Assembly (NCBI GenBank): GCA_029747015.1
Contig: JAKOGI010000541.1
Location: forward strand, 229,177-293,176
DNA length: 64,000 bases
Source: Carnegiea gigantea
Lineage: Eukaryota > Streptophyta > Magnoliopsida > Caryophyllales > Cactaceae
Reading direction: 5' to 3'
Part shown: one piece after another, positions 1 to 9,174 of the stretch
How the letters are laid out: each line of letters opens with the position of its first letter
Position numbering within the stretch: position 1 is the stretch's first letter
Made by a program: the position numbers and the translations under genes
The notes under the pieces: generated by a model
What the model was told of the DNA's origin: nothing
Database searches by the model: none
What the model saw: the letters and a program-made list of their open reading frames with translations, nothing else

Positions 1-2114
1 ACACAATAAGCCACACATGGCCTCGCAATCCACACGATTGCGGTAATTTCACAACCCGAACTCCCTCCTCACAAGCACCGTACCACAAGACCTCGAACGC
101 TCATGATTCTTTCCTCAAACCATCCAACTACCAACTCGATTCATCGATTTATTAATCACAACATATTATCATATTAGCTTATGAAAAAGGGAGTGAACTT
201 TAGGCCCTTACCTGAGCAACCAACACCATTCAGCGGTGCATTACAACAAGCGTTCATATGGCCACATTTATTCATGAATCGACAATACTTTATTCAATAA
301 ATCAAACATAATTTGATTCTAAACATAACCGATACATTTCGAGTAACTTTCCTAAGCATGAATGTGCTAAAAAAAAGGGTTCGTATTAAAGCTAAACATA
401 TTTTAATAGCTTCAAATTTAATTCGTTTACATGCATTAGCTAGGTTAACTCGAATTGAAGCTAAACATGTTTATATAACTTCGAGATTAATTCCTTTAAC
501 ATGCAATAACTAATCCACTTGATTCGAAACTAAACACATTGCATTAACCTTGAAATTAGCTCATTTCACGCATTGGTTAATTAATTCGAAGGGAAGCTAA
601 GGATGTTAACGCACCTTCGATTTTAATTCTTTTTCATACATTAACTCACTAACTTGAATCGATACTGAACACGTTAAACTAACTTCATTTGTAATCCTTT
701 TTCATGCAGCAACTAATTAACTTGAATCGATGCTAAACATATCAAACAAACTTCGTTTCTAATTCCTTTTCAAACAATAACTCATTAACTCGAATTGAAA
801 CTAAATACGCTAAATTCATTTCGATTTTAATTCCGTTTTTAAACAATAATTCTTTAGCTAAATATGTTAAAATTAACTTCGATTTTGATATCTCAAGCAT
901 GATTTACATTCATGGACTCGAATTGATGCTAAACACATTTAATTTACTTCGAATTAACAACTCAGGCATGATTTACGTTTATTGATTCGAATTGAAGCTA
1001 AACGCACATAATTCGCATTAATTTACAATCTTAAGCATCCACTAACTACATGCATTCGAATTAATGCTAAACGCATATAATTCACTTCGAATTACAATCT
1101 CAGGCATCAATCAACCAAATGAATCGAACCTAAACATGAATAGCTAATTTCTTGACATTTCTAACAAATTTAACAAACCCTAACTTGACATGCAACATCA
1201 ATCTGCTAAAAATCAATTTCGAAAATAATAATAACTTAGGAGGCGAGAACACTCACCTCAATTTCACGCTAGATACACGCAATTTAGCTTGAATTGAGGC
1301 CAAAAATCGAACACCAACAGCCTGCCCTTCGCGCGTGACTCGGCTAGCCCGAACCCCAAAACCCTAACTTGCGTTATGGTCGCGGTTGGGGTTGTCTGGG
1401 GTCGAATTCGACCCCCAGATTTAGAGGGGAGGCCGAATCCGGTGTGGGTGACCGGATTCCGGCACGTGGTGGCGGAATTGGGCGTGGCTGATGCGTGGGT
1501 TTCAAGTTGGCTCGGTTGTGTGACGTGGGGAAGGAGGATTGGTGGTGTTCGGGTGGTTGGCGACGCAGGGGTGAGGTCGGACGGCTCCTTCTCTCGCCGG
1601 CGACACGTGACGGCCGGCGGTGACGCCAGGCCGCGACCGGTGACCCGCGAGAGAGAGAGAGAGAGCGAAGCAGAGAGGGAGGGAGAGCAGAGAGAGAGAG
1701 CGAGCGTGCGGGGGGGGAGAGGTGGTCGGGGTCTCTGCCCGACTAAGGTACTTGAACCCCTTTTCTTTTTTTTTTTTTTTTTGGGTTGACTCAAATAACA
1801 TCATTCAACTGAATCCCGATCCCGTACTTGCTAATGGTTAGGCTAAACCCGAACTGAAACGACCTACAATCAACATTTCAGTTTAAACTTTGGGATTCAA
1901 CCAAGTAAAACGAAAAACGATTTTAAAAACTCGGTTTAGCGTTGATTCAAATATTTTAAAAATAAGTAGCATCAATAATAACGTTAATCAAATAATCGTT
2001 CTTTTTTAGTGAAATTAATCGTTAAAAATTTACACGGTTACTAAAAACATGATTTCATAACGTAAAAAGCAAGACAGGCAACTTAACGTAAAAACAACGA
2101 AGGTGGGTATTACA
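1..2114 (-). mobile_element. Long LTR-like sequence of an unidentified Ty3/gypsy element, left end off the window
   Basis: Read on the minus strand this begins TGTAATACCCACC at 2114, a typical start for long plant Ty3/gypsy LTRs. It lies exactly where the neighbouring integrase reading frame stops making sense. Inside, in minus orientation, are an AT-rich stretch, a GC-rich C/T-repeat stretch (1640-1790, next to a run of about 17 A), a GAGGTGAGT splice-donor-like site near 1254, and a degenerate tandem array (300-1140). I see no protein domain. Length of at least 2.1 kb and layout recall Tekay/Del-type LTRs, but that assignment is inference. The other end and any internal region are outside the window, so solo LTR and full element cannot be told apart. 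Confidence 0.55.
300..1140. repeat. Degenerate tandem array, period about 65-70 bp
   Basis: About eleven diverged copies of a unit containing AACTCGAATTGAAGCTAAAC, followed by a variable AT stretch, CTTCGATTTTAATTC and a CATGCA or AACAATAAC segment. Clear copies start near 446, 645, 716, 782, 905, 980 and 1050. Unit length drifts and copies differ widely, so the array is old. It lies inside the LTR-like sequence. Short reading frames across it are a by-product of the repetition. Confidence 0.75.
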
Positions 2115-2237
2115 TAAAGCAACAACAAAATCCATACTAACATCTTCCCAAGGTCTTAATGGGACTGGAAAGGGTGTATAAAGGCCCTGATGGAATTGGC
2201 TCTTGGTTTTATGGCACATAGAGCATCTGGACACCAC
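2115..2237 (-). pseudogene. Integrase fragment (zinc-binding end and start of catalytic core)
   Basis: The translation contains CSMCHKTKSQ, the C-x2-C half of the HHCC zinc-binding module, then PLRPWEDVSMDFVVAL, the stretch leading to the first catalytic Asp (MDFVVAL). The frame ends abruptly after VVAL at 2115, where the adjoining TGTAATACCC sequence begins. Integrase would insert the cDNA into the chromosome. More than 80 percent of the usual domain is missing here, including the other two catalytic acidic residues. A frameshift separates this piece from the upstream frame. Confidence 0.85.
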
Positions 2238-2238
2238 T

Positions 2239-3146
2239 TTATGAACATCTTACCCCCATTTTTAGCCAATGAAAAAAATGCTCCCTAAGGATATCCAAGG
2301 TCTTGTTCATACCAAAGTGGCTAGCAAGTGACCCTCCGTGGGCCTCTCTCACTAATAAGTCCCTTAATGGACACACTGGAATACATAGTTTATTTCCTTT
2401 GACCAAAAATCCATCTTGCATCACATAAGGCCCTTGAGCTGGGATGTTACTCACCAACTCTTGAAAAGCTGGGTCTTCAGGGTAATAGGCCTGAATAAAC
2501 TGCAATCCCAATAGCTTTGTACCTAAAACAGAAATCAAGGCATATCTCCTTGAGAGTGCATATGCTACTACATTCTCAGTTCCCTTCTTGTGTCTCGCAG
2601 AAAAGGTGAAAGCCTGTAGGAACTTAATCCATTTTGTATGTCTTGCATTGAGCTTAGGCTGGCCATTAAGAAACGTTAATGCTTGACGGTCTGAATGCAG
2701 GACAAAGGCTTTAGGTTTTAGGTAGTGACTCCAGTGGCTCAAAGCTCTTACTATGGCATAGAATTGTTTGTTATAGGTTGAGTAATTGAGTTTAGCACTA
2801 CTAAGCTTTTCACTGAAGTAGGCCAGGGGCTTTTTAAGTTGGGTAAGAATAGCTCCAATGCCCACCCCTCTGGCATAACACTCTACCTCAAATAATTCTT
2901 CAAAGTTAAGTAAGGCTAAGACTGGTGCCTCACATAACCTTTGCTTGATGGCCTCAAAACCTGTCTGTGCTGCTGGGGACCAGGAAAAACTTCAGCCTTC
3001 ATGCATTTAGTGAGAGGAGCCATGATTTTACTAAAATCCTTGATGGATCTTTTATAAAAGGAAGCTAAGCCATGGAAACTTTTTACTGCAGTGATTAAGG
3101 TAGGTACTGGCCAGGATTTAATTGCTTCAACCTTGGCTTCATCCAC
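2239..3146 (-). pseudogene. RT connection, RNase H and start of integrase zinc module
   Basis: From high to low coordinates: an RT thumb/connection stretch ([20 protein letters not shown]) that ends in a frameshift near 2980, then an RNase H domain of the Ty3/gypsy type (GIGAILTQ, KPLAYFSEKLS, LNYSTYNKQFYAI, LHSDRQALTFL with the catalytic Asp in HSDRQAL, and ENVVAYALSRR where A-D-ALSRR is usual). The frame continues into the integrase N-terminus with HGGSLASHFGMNKT, the HH half of the zinc module. RNase H removes the RNA template during reverse transcription. The Asp of the ADALSR motif appears changed to Tyr (AYALSRR), so this copy should be inactive even apart from the frameshifts. Confidence 0.85.
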
Positions 3147-3149
3147 CTA

Positions 3150-3840
3150 AATACCATCACAGGAAACCACATATCTAAGGAAGACAACCCTTGGTACAAA
3201 GAACTCATATTTTTCTAACTTCCCATATAGCTTCTAACTTCTAATGGTGGAGAAAATTTGCTTGAGGTGCTAGATGTGGTCAGGTTCTGTCTTACTGTAC
3301 ACAAGTATGTCATCAAAATATACAACTATAAACAGACCTATGTAGGGCCTAAGCACTTCATTCATCAATCTCATGAAGGTGCTAGGTGCATTAGATAACA
3401 CAAATGGTATGACAAGCCATTCATGAAGCCCTTGCTTTGTCTTGAAAGCAGTTTTCCATTCATCTCCCTCTATCATTCTGATCTAATGATAGCCACTCCT
3501 TAAATCTGTCTTGGGGAAGATCCTTGAACCATGAAGCTCATCGAACATGTCATCAAGTCTAGGGATGGGATACCTATACTTGATTATAATGTTATTGATG
3601 GCCCTACTGCCTACACAAATCCTCCAACTACCATATTTCTTTAGCACCAATAAGGCTGGGACTTAGCATGGACTCATGCTCTCTCTCACATAGCCCCTGT
3701 CAATCAATTCTCTAACTTGCTTTTACAACTCCTTGGTTTTAGTAGGGTTACATTTGTAGGTAGGCTTGTTAGGTAATGGGGCTTCAGGGATTAGATCAAT
3801 CTGGTGCTCTATACCCCTTTTAGGAGGGAGGCCAGGGGGT
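3150..3840 (-). pseudogene. Reverse transcriptase domain, broken
   Basis: The minus-strand translation shows the ordered RT motifs. QVRELIDRGYVRES and [17 protein letters not shown] lie near 3725-3610 (the usual VDSRAIN reads VGSRAIN), KTDLRSGYH near 3500, and the active-site [11 protein letters not shown] at 3309-3320. The polymerase motif Y-F-D-D is intact. At about 3485 a CAT-TAG-ATC reading (H-stop-I) replaces the usual H-Q-I, a CAG to TAG change, and a further stop lies just before the thumb (GIF-type region, about 3147). The enzyme would copy element RNA into cDNA. Confidence 0.85.
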
Positions 3841-4108
3841 AAGTCTTGGAGAAAAACATCCTTAAGCTCCTCTATCAAGATTTAGAGGTAGATTCCAACA
3901 TAACTATAGCAAACACAGATTTTTCCTTGGTAATAGCCCTTTCCACTCTTCCCCTATTAACAAGCAAGGCACTCTCCTTGTGTTTATCCCTCCTAGTTTT
4001 AGGTTTATGTATTTGGTTAGGGGGTAAAGGCGTCAGTCTCATCTTCTTATGCTTCAGTTTGAAGGAATAAGTGTTGGATTGACCGTGGTGAGTGACATCC
4101 CTATAAAA

Positions 4109-4555
4109 CTACCAAGGTCTGCCTAGAAGTAGGTGGCAAGCATCCATTGGCAAGACATCACACAGAACCTTATCTTGATATTCACCAATTGAAAAAGGAA
4201 CCAAAGTTTGCTTGGAAGCTGTTACCTCATTGCCTCTATTAAGCCATTGCAAGTTGTAGGGTCCAGGATGAATGATGGTGGCCAGGTTCAGTTTGCTGAC
4301 CATTTCAGTAGAAGCCACATTTGTGCAGCTACCCCCATCTATAATAAGGTTGTATGTTTTGTAGGCTACCTTGCATCTGGAGTGGAATATTTGCTCTCTT
4401 TGGTTGGCTTCTGGTGGGGCTTCAGTAGCATGAAGAACCCTTTTAATCATGAGCATCTCATCCTCTTCAGGTGGTAGGTAAGAAGTCTTACCCTCATCAG
4501 CAGATTCTTCCTTTTCATCCTCCTCTACTTCCATGTGGTCTAGTTCTTCAATCAC
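4109..4555 (-). pseudogene. Retropepsin-type protease domain
   Basis: A 148-residue frame with an acidic linker (DHMEVEEDEKEE), then YNLIIDGGSCTNVAS and, near its end, HLLLGRPW. DGGSCTNVAS is the variant of the aspartic-protease D-S/T-G motif common in plant Ty3/gypsy elements, and LLLGRPW is the matching C-terminal motif. It would cleave the gag-pol polyprotein. The piece is uninterrupted, and the same frame is broken downstream. Confidence 0.8.
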
Positions 4556-4559
4556 TCTG

Positions 4560-5583
4560 ATTGTGAGTACCCTTCTATTGGGACAATCTGCCTGAAAGTG
4601 ACCATAGCCATGGCGCTTGAAACATTCTTCTGGCCCTTAGGAGTGTCCTTGGCAACCTCCTTTCCTTTCCCCTTGTCCTTGTCATCCTTAGGGGCAAGTT
4701 CTGGCTTATAAGAATTGAAGGTCTTCACTGGTATAATAGGTTTAGGAGAGGCAGAAGAGTAAGGCCTCCTTGATTTAAGCTATTTCTCAACCTTAATAGC
4801 TAGCTTGTAGGCATCTTCAAATGTCTAAAAAGGTTGTAGCTCAACCCTTTCTAAGAATGTAGGGTTTAAGCCCTTGAGAAACCTGGCAATGGTTTAATCA
4901 GGTTCTTCCCTTAAGGCACACCTGATCTGTAGTTGCTCGAATTCCCTAATGTATTCTTCAACCTTCATGCTTCCCTGCTACAAGGAAGTAACTTTTAGGT
5001 ACAGCTCTTGCTTATAAGTGGTTGGCAAGAACCTTTTGTCCATATGCTTCTTCAATTTAACACAAGTTTTGACCTCAGATTTGCCTTCCAAAGCCCTAGT
5101 TCTCTTTAGATTCTCATACCAAAGTGAGGCATACTGTTTTAACTTCAGGACAGCAAGCTTAAAAGCCTTTTCTCCAGAATAGGCTTTGATTTCTATGATC
5201 CTTTCCATGGCCTGAACCCAGTCCGAGTAATCTTTGGGCTTTAAACTTGTATCAAATTTAGGGGCCTCTATTCTGAGGCCCTTGAGATCATCCCTATGCA
5301 TTCTCCTTCTCCTAGGCCTAGTATCTCCAGTGGAAAATTCACTACCATACTGAGAATTAGGAGGGCAATTAGGATCTCCAGGAGGGTCCTGAGGTGGTTC
5401 CCTTTCTCTTCCTCTTGGCTGGTTCATGAGTTGCTAAATTTGAGATATAAGTGTTCTGATACTTTCTTGCATTTCCAGAATAGCTTGATCTCTCCTAAGT
5501 TTATGAGCCTGATCCATAGAGAGACCTCTAGGAACTCTCACAGGTTGCTGAGGTGGAGGGGAAGTGTTTTCCCTTTCAGCCAT
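4560..5583 (-). pseudogene. Gag polyprotein, broken
   Basis: The frame starts at the ATG at 5583 (MAERENTSPPPQQP), shows one stop at about 5437, then runs through a capsid-like domain with KGLRIEAPKFDTSLKPKDYS and WYENLKRTRALEGKSE. It ends in a zinc knuckle at 4583-4624. The knuckle reads C-F-K-R-H-G-Y-G-H-F-Q-A-D-C, so the second Cys of the CX2CX4HX4C pattern is Arg (codon CGC at 4613-4615). Gag packages the element RNA in virus-like particles. Stops near 4980 and 4827 also interrupt it. The 5583 start is preferred over 5427 because the same frame and a proline/glutamine-rich gag start are preserved upstream of the stop. Confidence 0.75.
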
Positions 5584-5780
5584 GTTGCTTGGGTGAGGAA
5601 ATTAGGATGCTGTAGCTGTTTGAGGAGTTTGGCTCTTTTATGGCTGGACTTGTGTTTGGATAGGTAGGGTTCTTTTGTGGTTGAATAACAAGTTTTAGGA
5701 TGGAAAACAAGTGAACGAGATTAGAAAAAGGAAGCAACAAAGAGTAACAGAAACAACTAACCAAGAATCAGGTTAGGCTA
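5584..5780 (-). other. Untranslated leader of the chromovirus
   Basis: About 200 bp between the primer-binding site and the gag ATG. I see no conserved motif in it. Confidence 0.6.
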
Positions 5781-5788
5781 TGATACCA
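5777..5788 (-). promoter_or_regulatory. Primer-binding site, initiator Met tRNA type
   Basis: The minus strand reads TGGTATCATAGC, one base away from the initiator-Met tRNA complement TGGTATCAGAGC. It lies five bases inside the LTR end, where minus-strand DNA synthesis would be primed. Confidence 0.85.
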
Positions 5789-5793
5789 ACTAA

Positions 5794-6351
5794 TGTATGC
5801 TGAGTCTTGCAGGCCTGAATTGTTATCAAAGTTAGCAACTCAACATGGAAGATATGAACTGGCCTAAAGGAAGTATTTCCACCAAACAGAACTGTAGGAT
5901 TCACCACTAAGCTCCTTAAAGCAGAATGCACCAGTAGTTAGATAAAGAATCACTCTCAACACCACCTAAACAAGCTAATGTTAGAGAGATTTTGAGAGGT
6001 TTTTGCTTGAACCAGCAAAAAGAGTCTTGCATTAATCATAATCTGAGTATTACAAGTGGAGATTAGCCTTAAATACTCAGTTGCAATCAAAGGATCAATG
6101 GCTATAACTGATTCTAGCCAGAATAAGAAAACAAATTTGAACTAAACTAACTTAAAACAGTAAGAGGCTGGATTCTTAACACCTAAACCTTTTGCTTATC
6201 TCTATTACTGAGGTGTCAACCCTTAATAGCATTAAGGTACTTGCTAATGATGGTCTTGGGAGGAGATTTGCAGCTGATTACATAGAGCTAACCCGGCCTG
6301 CCAGCAAGTATAGCACACTAAAATTCAAAGGATAAAAGGGTATTTCTTACA
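5794..6351 (-). repeat. 5' LTR of the chromovirus
   Basis: On the minus strand it begins TGTAAGAAATACCC at 6351 and ends CATACA at 5794, just upstream of the primer site. TGTA and TACA form the short terminal inverted repeat. A TATA-like TATTTAAGG lies near 6075 in minus orientation and could be the promoter. The partner LTR is absent, so the boundaries rest on the primer site and the TG...CA ends. Length is 558 bp. Confidence 0.7.
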
Positions 6352-6819
6352 TTCTGATGCTGGTTAAAAGCTGATGCTAAAGGATCTGAATCTACAAGTT
6401 TACGGCCTTGTTGGATAAATATTTAGACACCTTTTCAAGCCCTTAGACTTGCCAAAATGAGCTGCTAAGTTAGGGGTAAAACTTCTCCCTTTAAACTGCT
6501 GCTGTTGACCTACTGCTGCCAGTAATTAATTCCAGGATAAAAATCAAGTAATCTTTATCATTTTGGAGCAGATTATGAGCTAATAAATGAGTTGGGATAC
6601 TGATCAAAAGGGATTGGATTCCTTAGGCATGCATCTGTTACTAGAAGCAGGCAAAATAACCTCAAACATGCTAACTGCAGGTTGTTCTTTATTTGAACTG
6701 AACTGAACTGAGGCTGTTGTTTGAGCCTCAAAATGACTTGGCTTGGATAGCAGTGATGCTAGGGTGTCTAGTAAAGGAAGGACCTCCATAAAATAGCCTC
6801 CAAACTGAATTGTATTGCC
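6352..6819 (-). other. Sequence between the chromovirus LTR and the LINE endonuclease
   Basis: No recognisable domain. It may be the decayed continuation of the LINE, but the translation loses similarity to an endonuclease near 6820. It also contains CTG/CAG-rich short motifs (6495-6520). Confidence 0.4.
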
Positions 6820-7230
6820 TTACAGAATTGGCCCTGTTGGTAGCTGAGCAGCAAAGTATTCTCTAGTCCAGGATGAGGGTCTTGTTCTAGCCTCTTGTTT
6901 GCATCAAAAAGTCATATGGAATTGCTTTTGAGTGGCTACTTATGCTACCTTACAGTGTATGTTTTGCAGAGAGACATGTATTTTAGTGACACCATATGCT
7001 TGTGCTTTCCAGGCTACCTAAACTCTCACTTTAGGCTGAGTGTCCACATTAGTGGTCCATTGCCAACCCCCAAATAGTTTGTTTGCTACATTTTCCACAA
7101 TCTTCTTCTTCACATTTATTTCAAGTAAAGCTACTAACCCAATCTTCTGGTTATGTAGGAAGCATTTGATATCTTCCAGTTTATTTAGGCTATTCAAGCC
7201 CCTTATGCTCCATACTATAATGTTATCCAT
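6820..7230 (-). pseudogene. LINE ORF2 fragment, endonuclease N-terminus
   Basis: The minus-strand frame starts MDNIIVWSIRGLNSLNK and continues FLHNQKIGLVALLEINVK and NKLFGGWQWTTN. This is the start of the AP-type endonuclease of plant L1-like LINEs (W-N-I-R-G-L-N and L-x-E-T motifs, here WSIRGLN and LLEIN). After VRV at 7018 the frame is shifted, but pieces matching the continuing domain (VWLES, ATQKQ-like and FHMTF-like) can be traced to about 6900. No reverse transcriptase follows. The endonuclease nicks target DNA to prime reverse transcription. The catalytic Glu of the E-T motif is kept but its Thr is Ile. Confidence 0.75.
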
Positions 7231-7239
7231 GTGGGGGTC

Positions 7240-8400
7240 TTACTTCTCTACCCAATTGTGCTTTCCCTTCTTCCCTTTATTCACTTGCTCACTCCAAGAG
7301 AACTTGGAAACTGTTTAGGGTTGTTGATGCTATTGGTTCATCCTGAGGCAGTACCCCTCTGGGTGTTGTTCTTCTTGGGATTCTAAACCCCTCTTCATCT
7401 CTCTACTCCTCCCTTTGGTGACCTTGAGTTGGGTTGCCCTGATTATTGTGTGGTTGAGGAACCTCTCTCCATTCTTGCCAAACTAAGTCCTTCTTCCTAC
7501 ATTCGTGTACTTCATATCCTACATGTGACAGTGAGTGCATTTTGTTATTTTCCGCTCAAATACTACTTTTTGTCAGACAACTATGTCCCAATCATTCATA
7601 AAATCAATGTGGTCAGGGAAAGGTCTTGCGATAAGTACTTCCACCAGCAACCTTGTATATTTTATCGCAATTTTCTCGTTGGTAGTTTTGTCAGTTTTTA
7701 TGGGGATCCCCAACATACTGCTAAGCTTGCTTGGGCTCTCCAGACCCCAATATTTGTGGTCTAGTTCTGGGAGCTAGACTTAAATATGTAATGTCTGTAG
7801 ATTATTGGTGTCTAAGGCTAATCCTTCATTCCATGTTTTCACTATGAAAGGCTTCCTGTCAAAAAAGTATACTCCTCATTGCAGCACCGCCAATTTGTCT
7901 TGTTCATTGGTGAAGCAAACCATAAACACCCCTTTTTGTGCTAGAACCACCTTACCTAAGGCCAGATGCTTCCATATACGATGAACATATCCATCAATTA
8001 CATCTAGTGGAGGGTTTGCCCCCATCACACCACGGATTACGATATTAGACGAGTATTCCACTTCAGATGCTGTATCATTCCTCTAAATTTTAGCTACCTT
8101 CTAGCCATTAATCATTTGTGTAAGGATGAATTCGAGGGCAGTACCATCATTTGGGTCAACTAGGGAAGCATATGAACCCTTGTGCCCTGGCTCCTTCCGC
8201 CATTCCTCTTGTCACGCTTATTCCTCTCTCCTCATTAACAGTGTCACTGTATTATTCCCTTACTGCAGATTTCCCTCCAAATTAGTAGTCGAACTTCTGA
8301 TAATTGATCAGGGATCCACATCTGAATCATTGATTGGTCTGATTGTTGTCCTTGTGTTCACTATTGCTATAGGACTGCCTCTTTTCCCTCCCCTCGCCAT
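7240..8400 (-). pseudogene. LINE ORF1 with DUF4283 domain and zinc knuckle, broken
   Basis: The frame begins at the ATG at 8400 (MARGREK) and can be followed through a short basic N-terminus. It then shows VIRGVMGANPPLDVIDGYVHRIWK and VLAQKGVFMVCFTNEQDKLAVLQ (8061-7876), the signature of DUF4283 in plant LINE ORF1 proteins. It goes on through YFFDRKPFIVKTWNEG, LPELDHKYWG and HIDFMNDWDIVV. A zinc knuckle near 7500 reads C-T-H-C followed by a stop, then GYEVHEC, so its His is Tyr. ORF1 protein binds element RNA and chaperones it. At least five stops interrupt the frame. The start sits against the microsatellite, so the LINE 5' UTR is missing. Confidence 0.75.
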
Positions 8401-8433
8401 GCCAGGGCGCTCTCAGGGAGGAAGAAGAATTAT

Positions 8434-8441
8434 ATGTATGC

Positions 8442-8502
<61 letters not shown>

Positions 8503-8627
8503 TATATACGTACACACACACACACATATATATATATATATGTGTGTGTATGTATGGATATATATATATATATATATATACACACCACACACACACACAC
8601 ACATATATACATACATACATATACATA

Positions 8628-8725
<98 letters not shown>

Positions 8726-8751
8726 TCATATAGACGCACACACACACACAA
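8434..8751. repeat. Compound AT/AC microsatellite
   Basis: About 320 bp of (TA)n runs with islands of (CA)n and (GT)n and the interruption ACACACCACACAC near 8580. All long Tyr/Ile reading frames here are repeat translations. It forms the boundary between the LINE (left) and the truncated A1 LTR (right). Confidence 0.95.
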
Positions 8752-9159
8752 TCTATGATATGCTTCTCCCTTTTCTGCTGCTGACGGATGAGTTTATAAA
8801 GAAGAACACGACCATTTTTAACCATAGAGCTGAAGGAAAATGAAGAGGCCACAGTTACTAGCATACCGCAGTCCGTGGCAGAAACCACGGGCAGACCGTA
8901 GTCTTGGCTGGGACCAAATTTTCTGCTCTTCTCTTGCTCCACAGGCATAACATCTCATTGGCATCCGAGGGGGTCAAAATACACTTAAATAGGGATCAAA
9001 TGTTAGGTCAAAATGATCCAAATTCCTGCAAAACACAGAAAAGAACCATACCTAAGTGTAAAACAGGAATAGGAGTATAATTGGCAACTTGAAGTACATA
9101 ATTCTCCTAAAAATATAGAAAAATGACCCTAAAATGATATATACAATAAGCGCTTATCA
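8752..9159 (-). repeat. Partial 3' LTR of A1
   Basis: It matches 16290-16697 along its length (shared ATCTATGATATGCTTCTCCC through ACAATAAG-GC-TTATCA), and its LTR start (minus strand TGATAAGCGC) is at 9159. The distal two thirds of the LTR are missing because the sequence changes to microsatellite at 8751. Confidence 0.9.
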
Positions 9160-9174
9160 AACTCCCACCCTAAG
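9160..9174 (-). promoter_or_regulatory. Polypurine tract of A1
   Basis: The minus strand reads TTAGGGTGGGAGTT directly before the 3' LTR start TGATAAGC. This is the expected primer site for plus-strand DNA synthesis. A2 has the corresponding ATGGGAGAGTT. Confidence 0.75.

Larger units (their letters stand above)
2115..6351 (-). mobile_element. Ty3/gypsy chromovirus (Reina-like), 3' end cut off by an insertion
   Basis: Minus-strand element with a 5' LTR (5794-6351), an initiator-Met primer site and one gag-protease-RT-RNase H-integrase frame from 5583 to 2115. The pol order places integrase last, as in Ty3/gypsy. The Met primer site and a short LTR (558 bp) fit a chromovirus; the Reina sublineage is inferred from LTR size and gag character. 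The integrase is cut at 2114/2115 by the LTR-like sequence, so the 3' LTR is not visible. Several in-frame stops and frameshifts make it inactive. The sequence right of 6351 is LINE-derived, so this element probably inserted into an older LINE. Confidence 0.8.

Noticed and set aside
300..1140. CRISPR-like array
   Set aside because: Diverged contiguous tandem units without unique spacers, in a plant genome.
1264..1804. Three overlapping frames of 100-176 codons
   Set aside because: They lie in a GC-rich C/T repeat of an LTR-like sequence, overlap on both strands, begin or end in homopolymer Lys/Phe, and show no domain.
3846..4070. Hydrophobic plus-strand frame resembling a membrane protein
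   Set aside because: Antisense shadow of the chromovirus protease-RT linker.
5296..5667. 123-codon plus-strand frame
   Set aside because: Antisense shadow of chromovirus gag.
5777..5788. Possible tRNA gene at Met-type sequence
   Set aside because: Only the 3' tRNA-complementary 12-18 bases are present beside an LTR; it is a primer-binding site. The same holds at 35689, 40657, 15426 and 57064.
8126..8758. Long reading frames of Tyr/Ile/His/Thr repeats on both strands
   Set aside because: Direct translations of the AT/AC microsatellite; both strands are open at once and no start context or domain is present.
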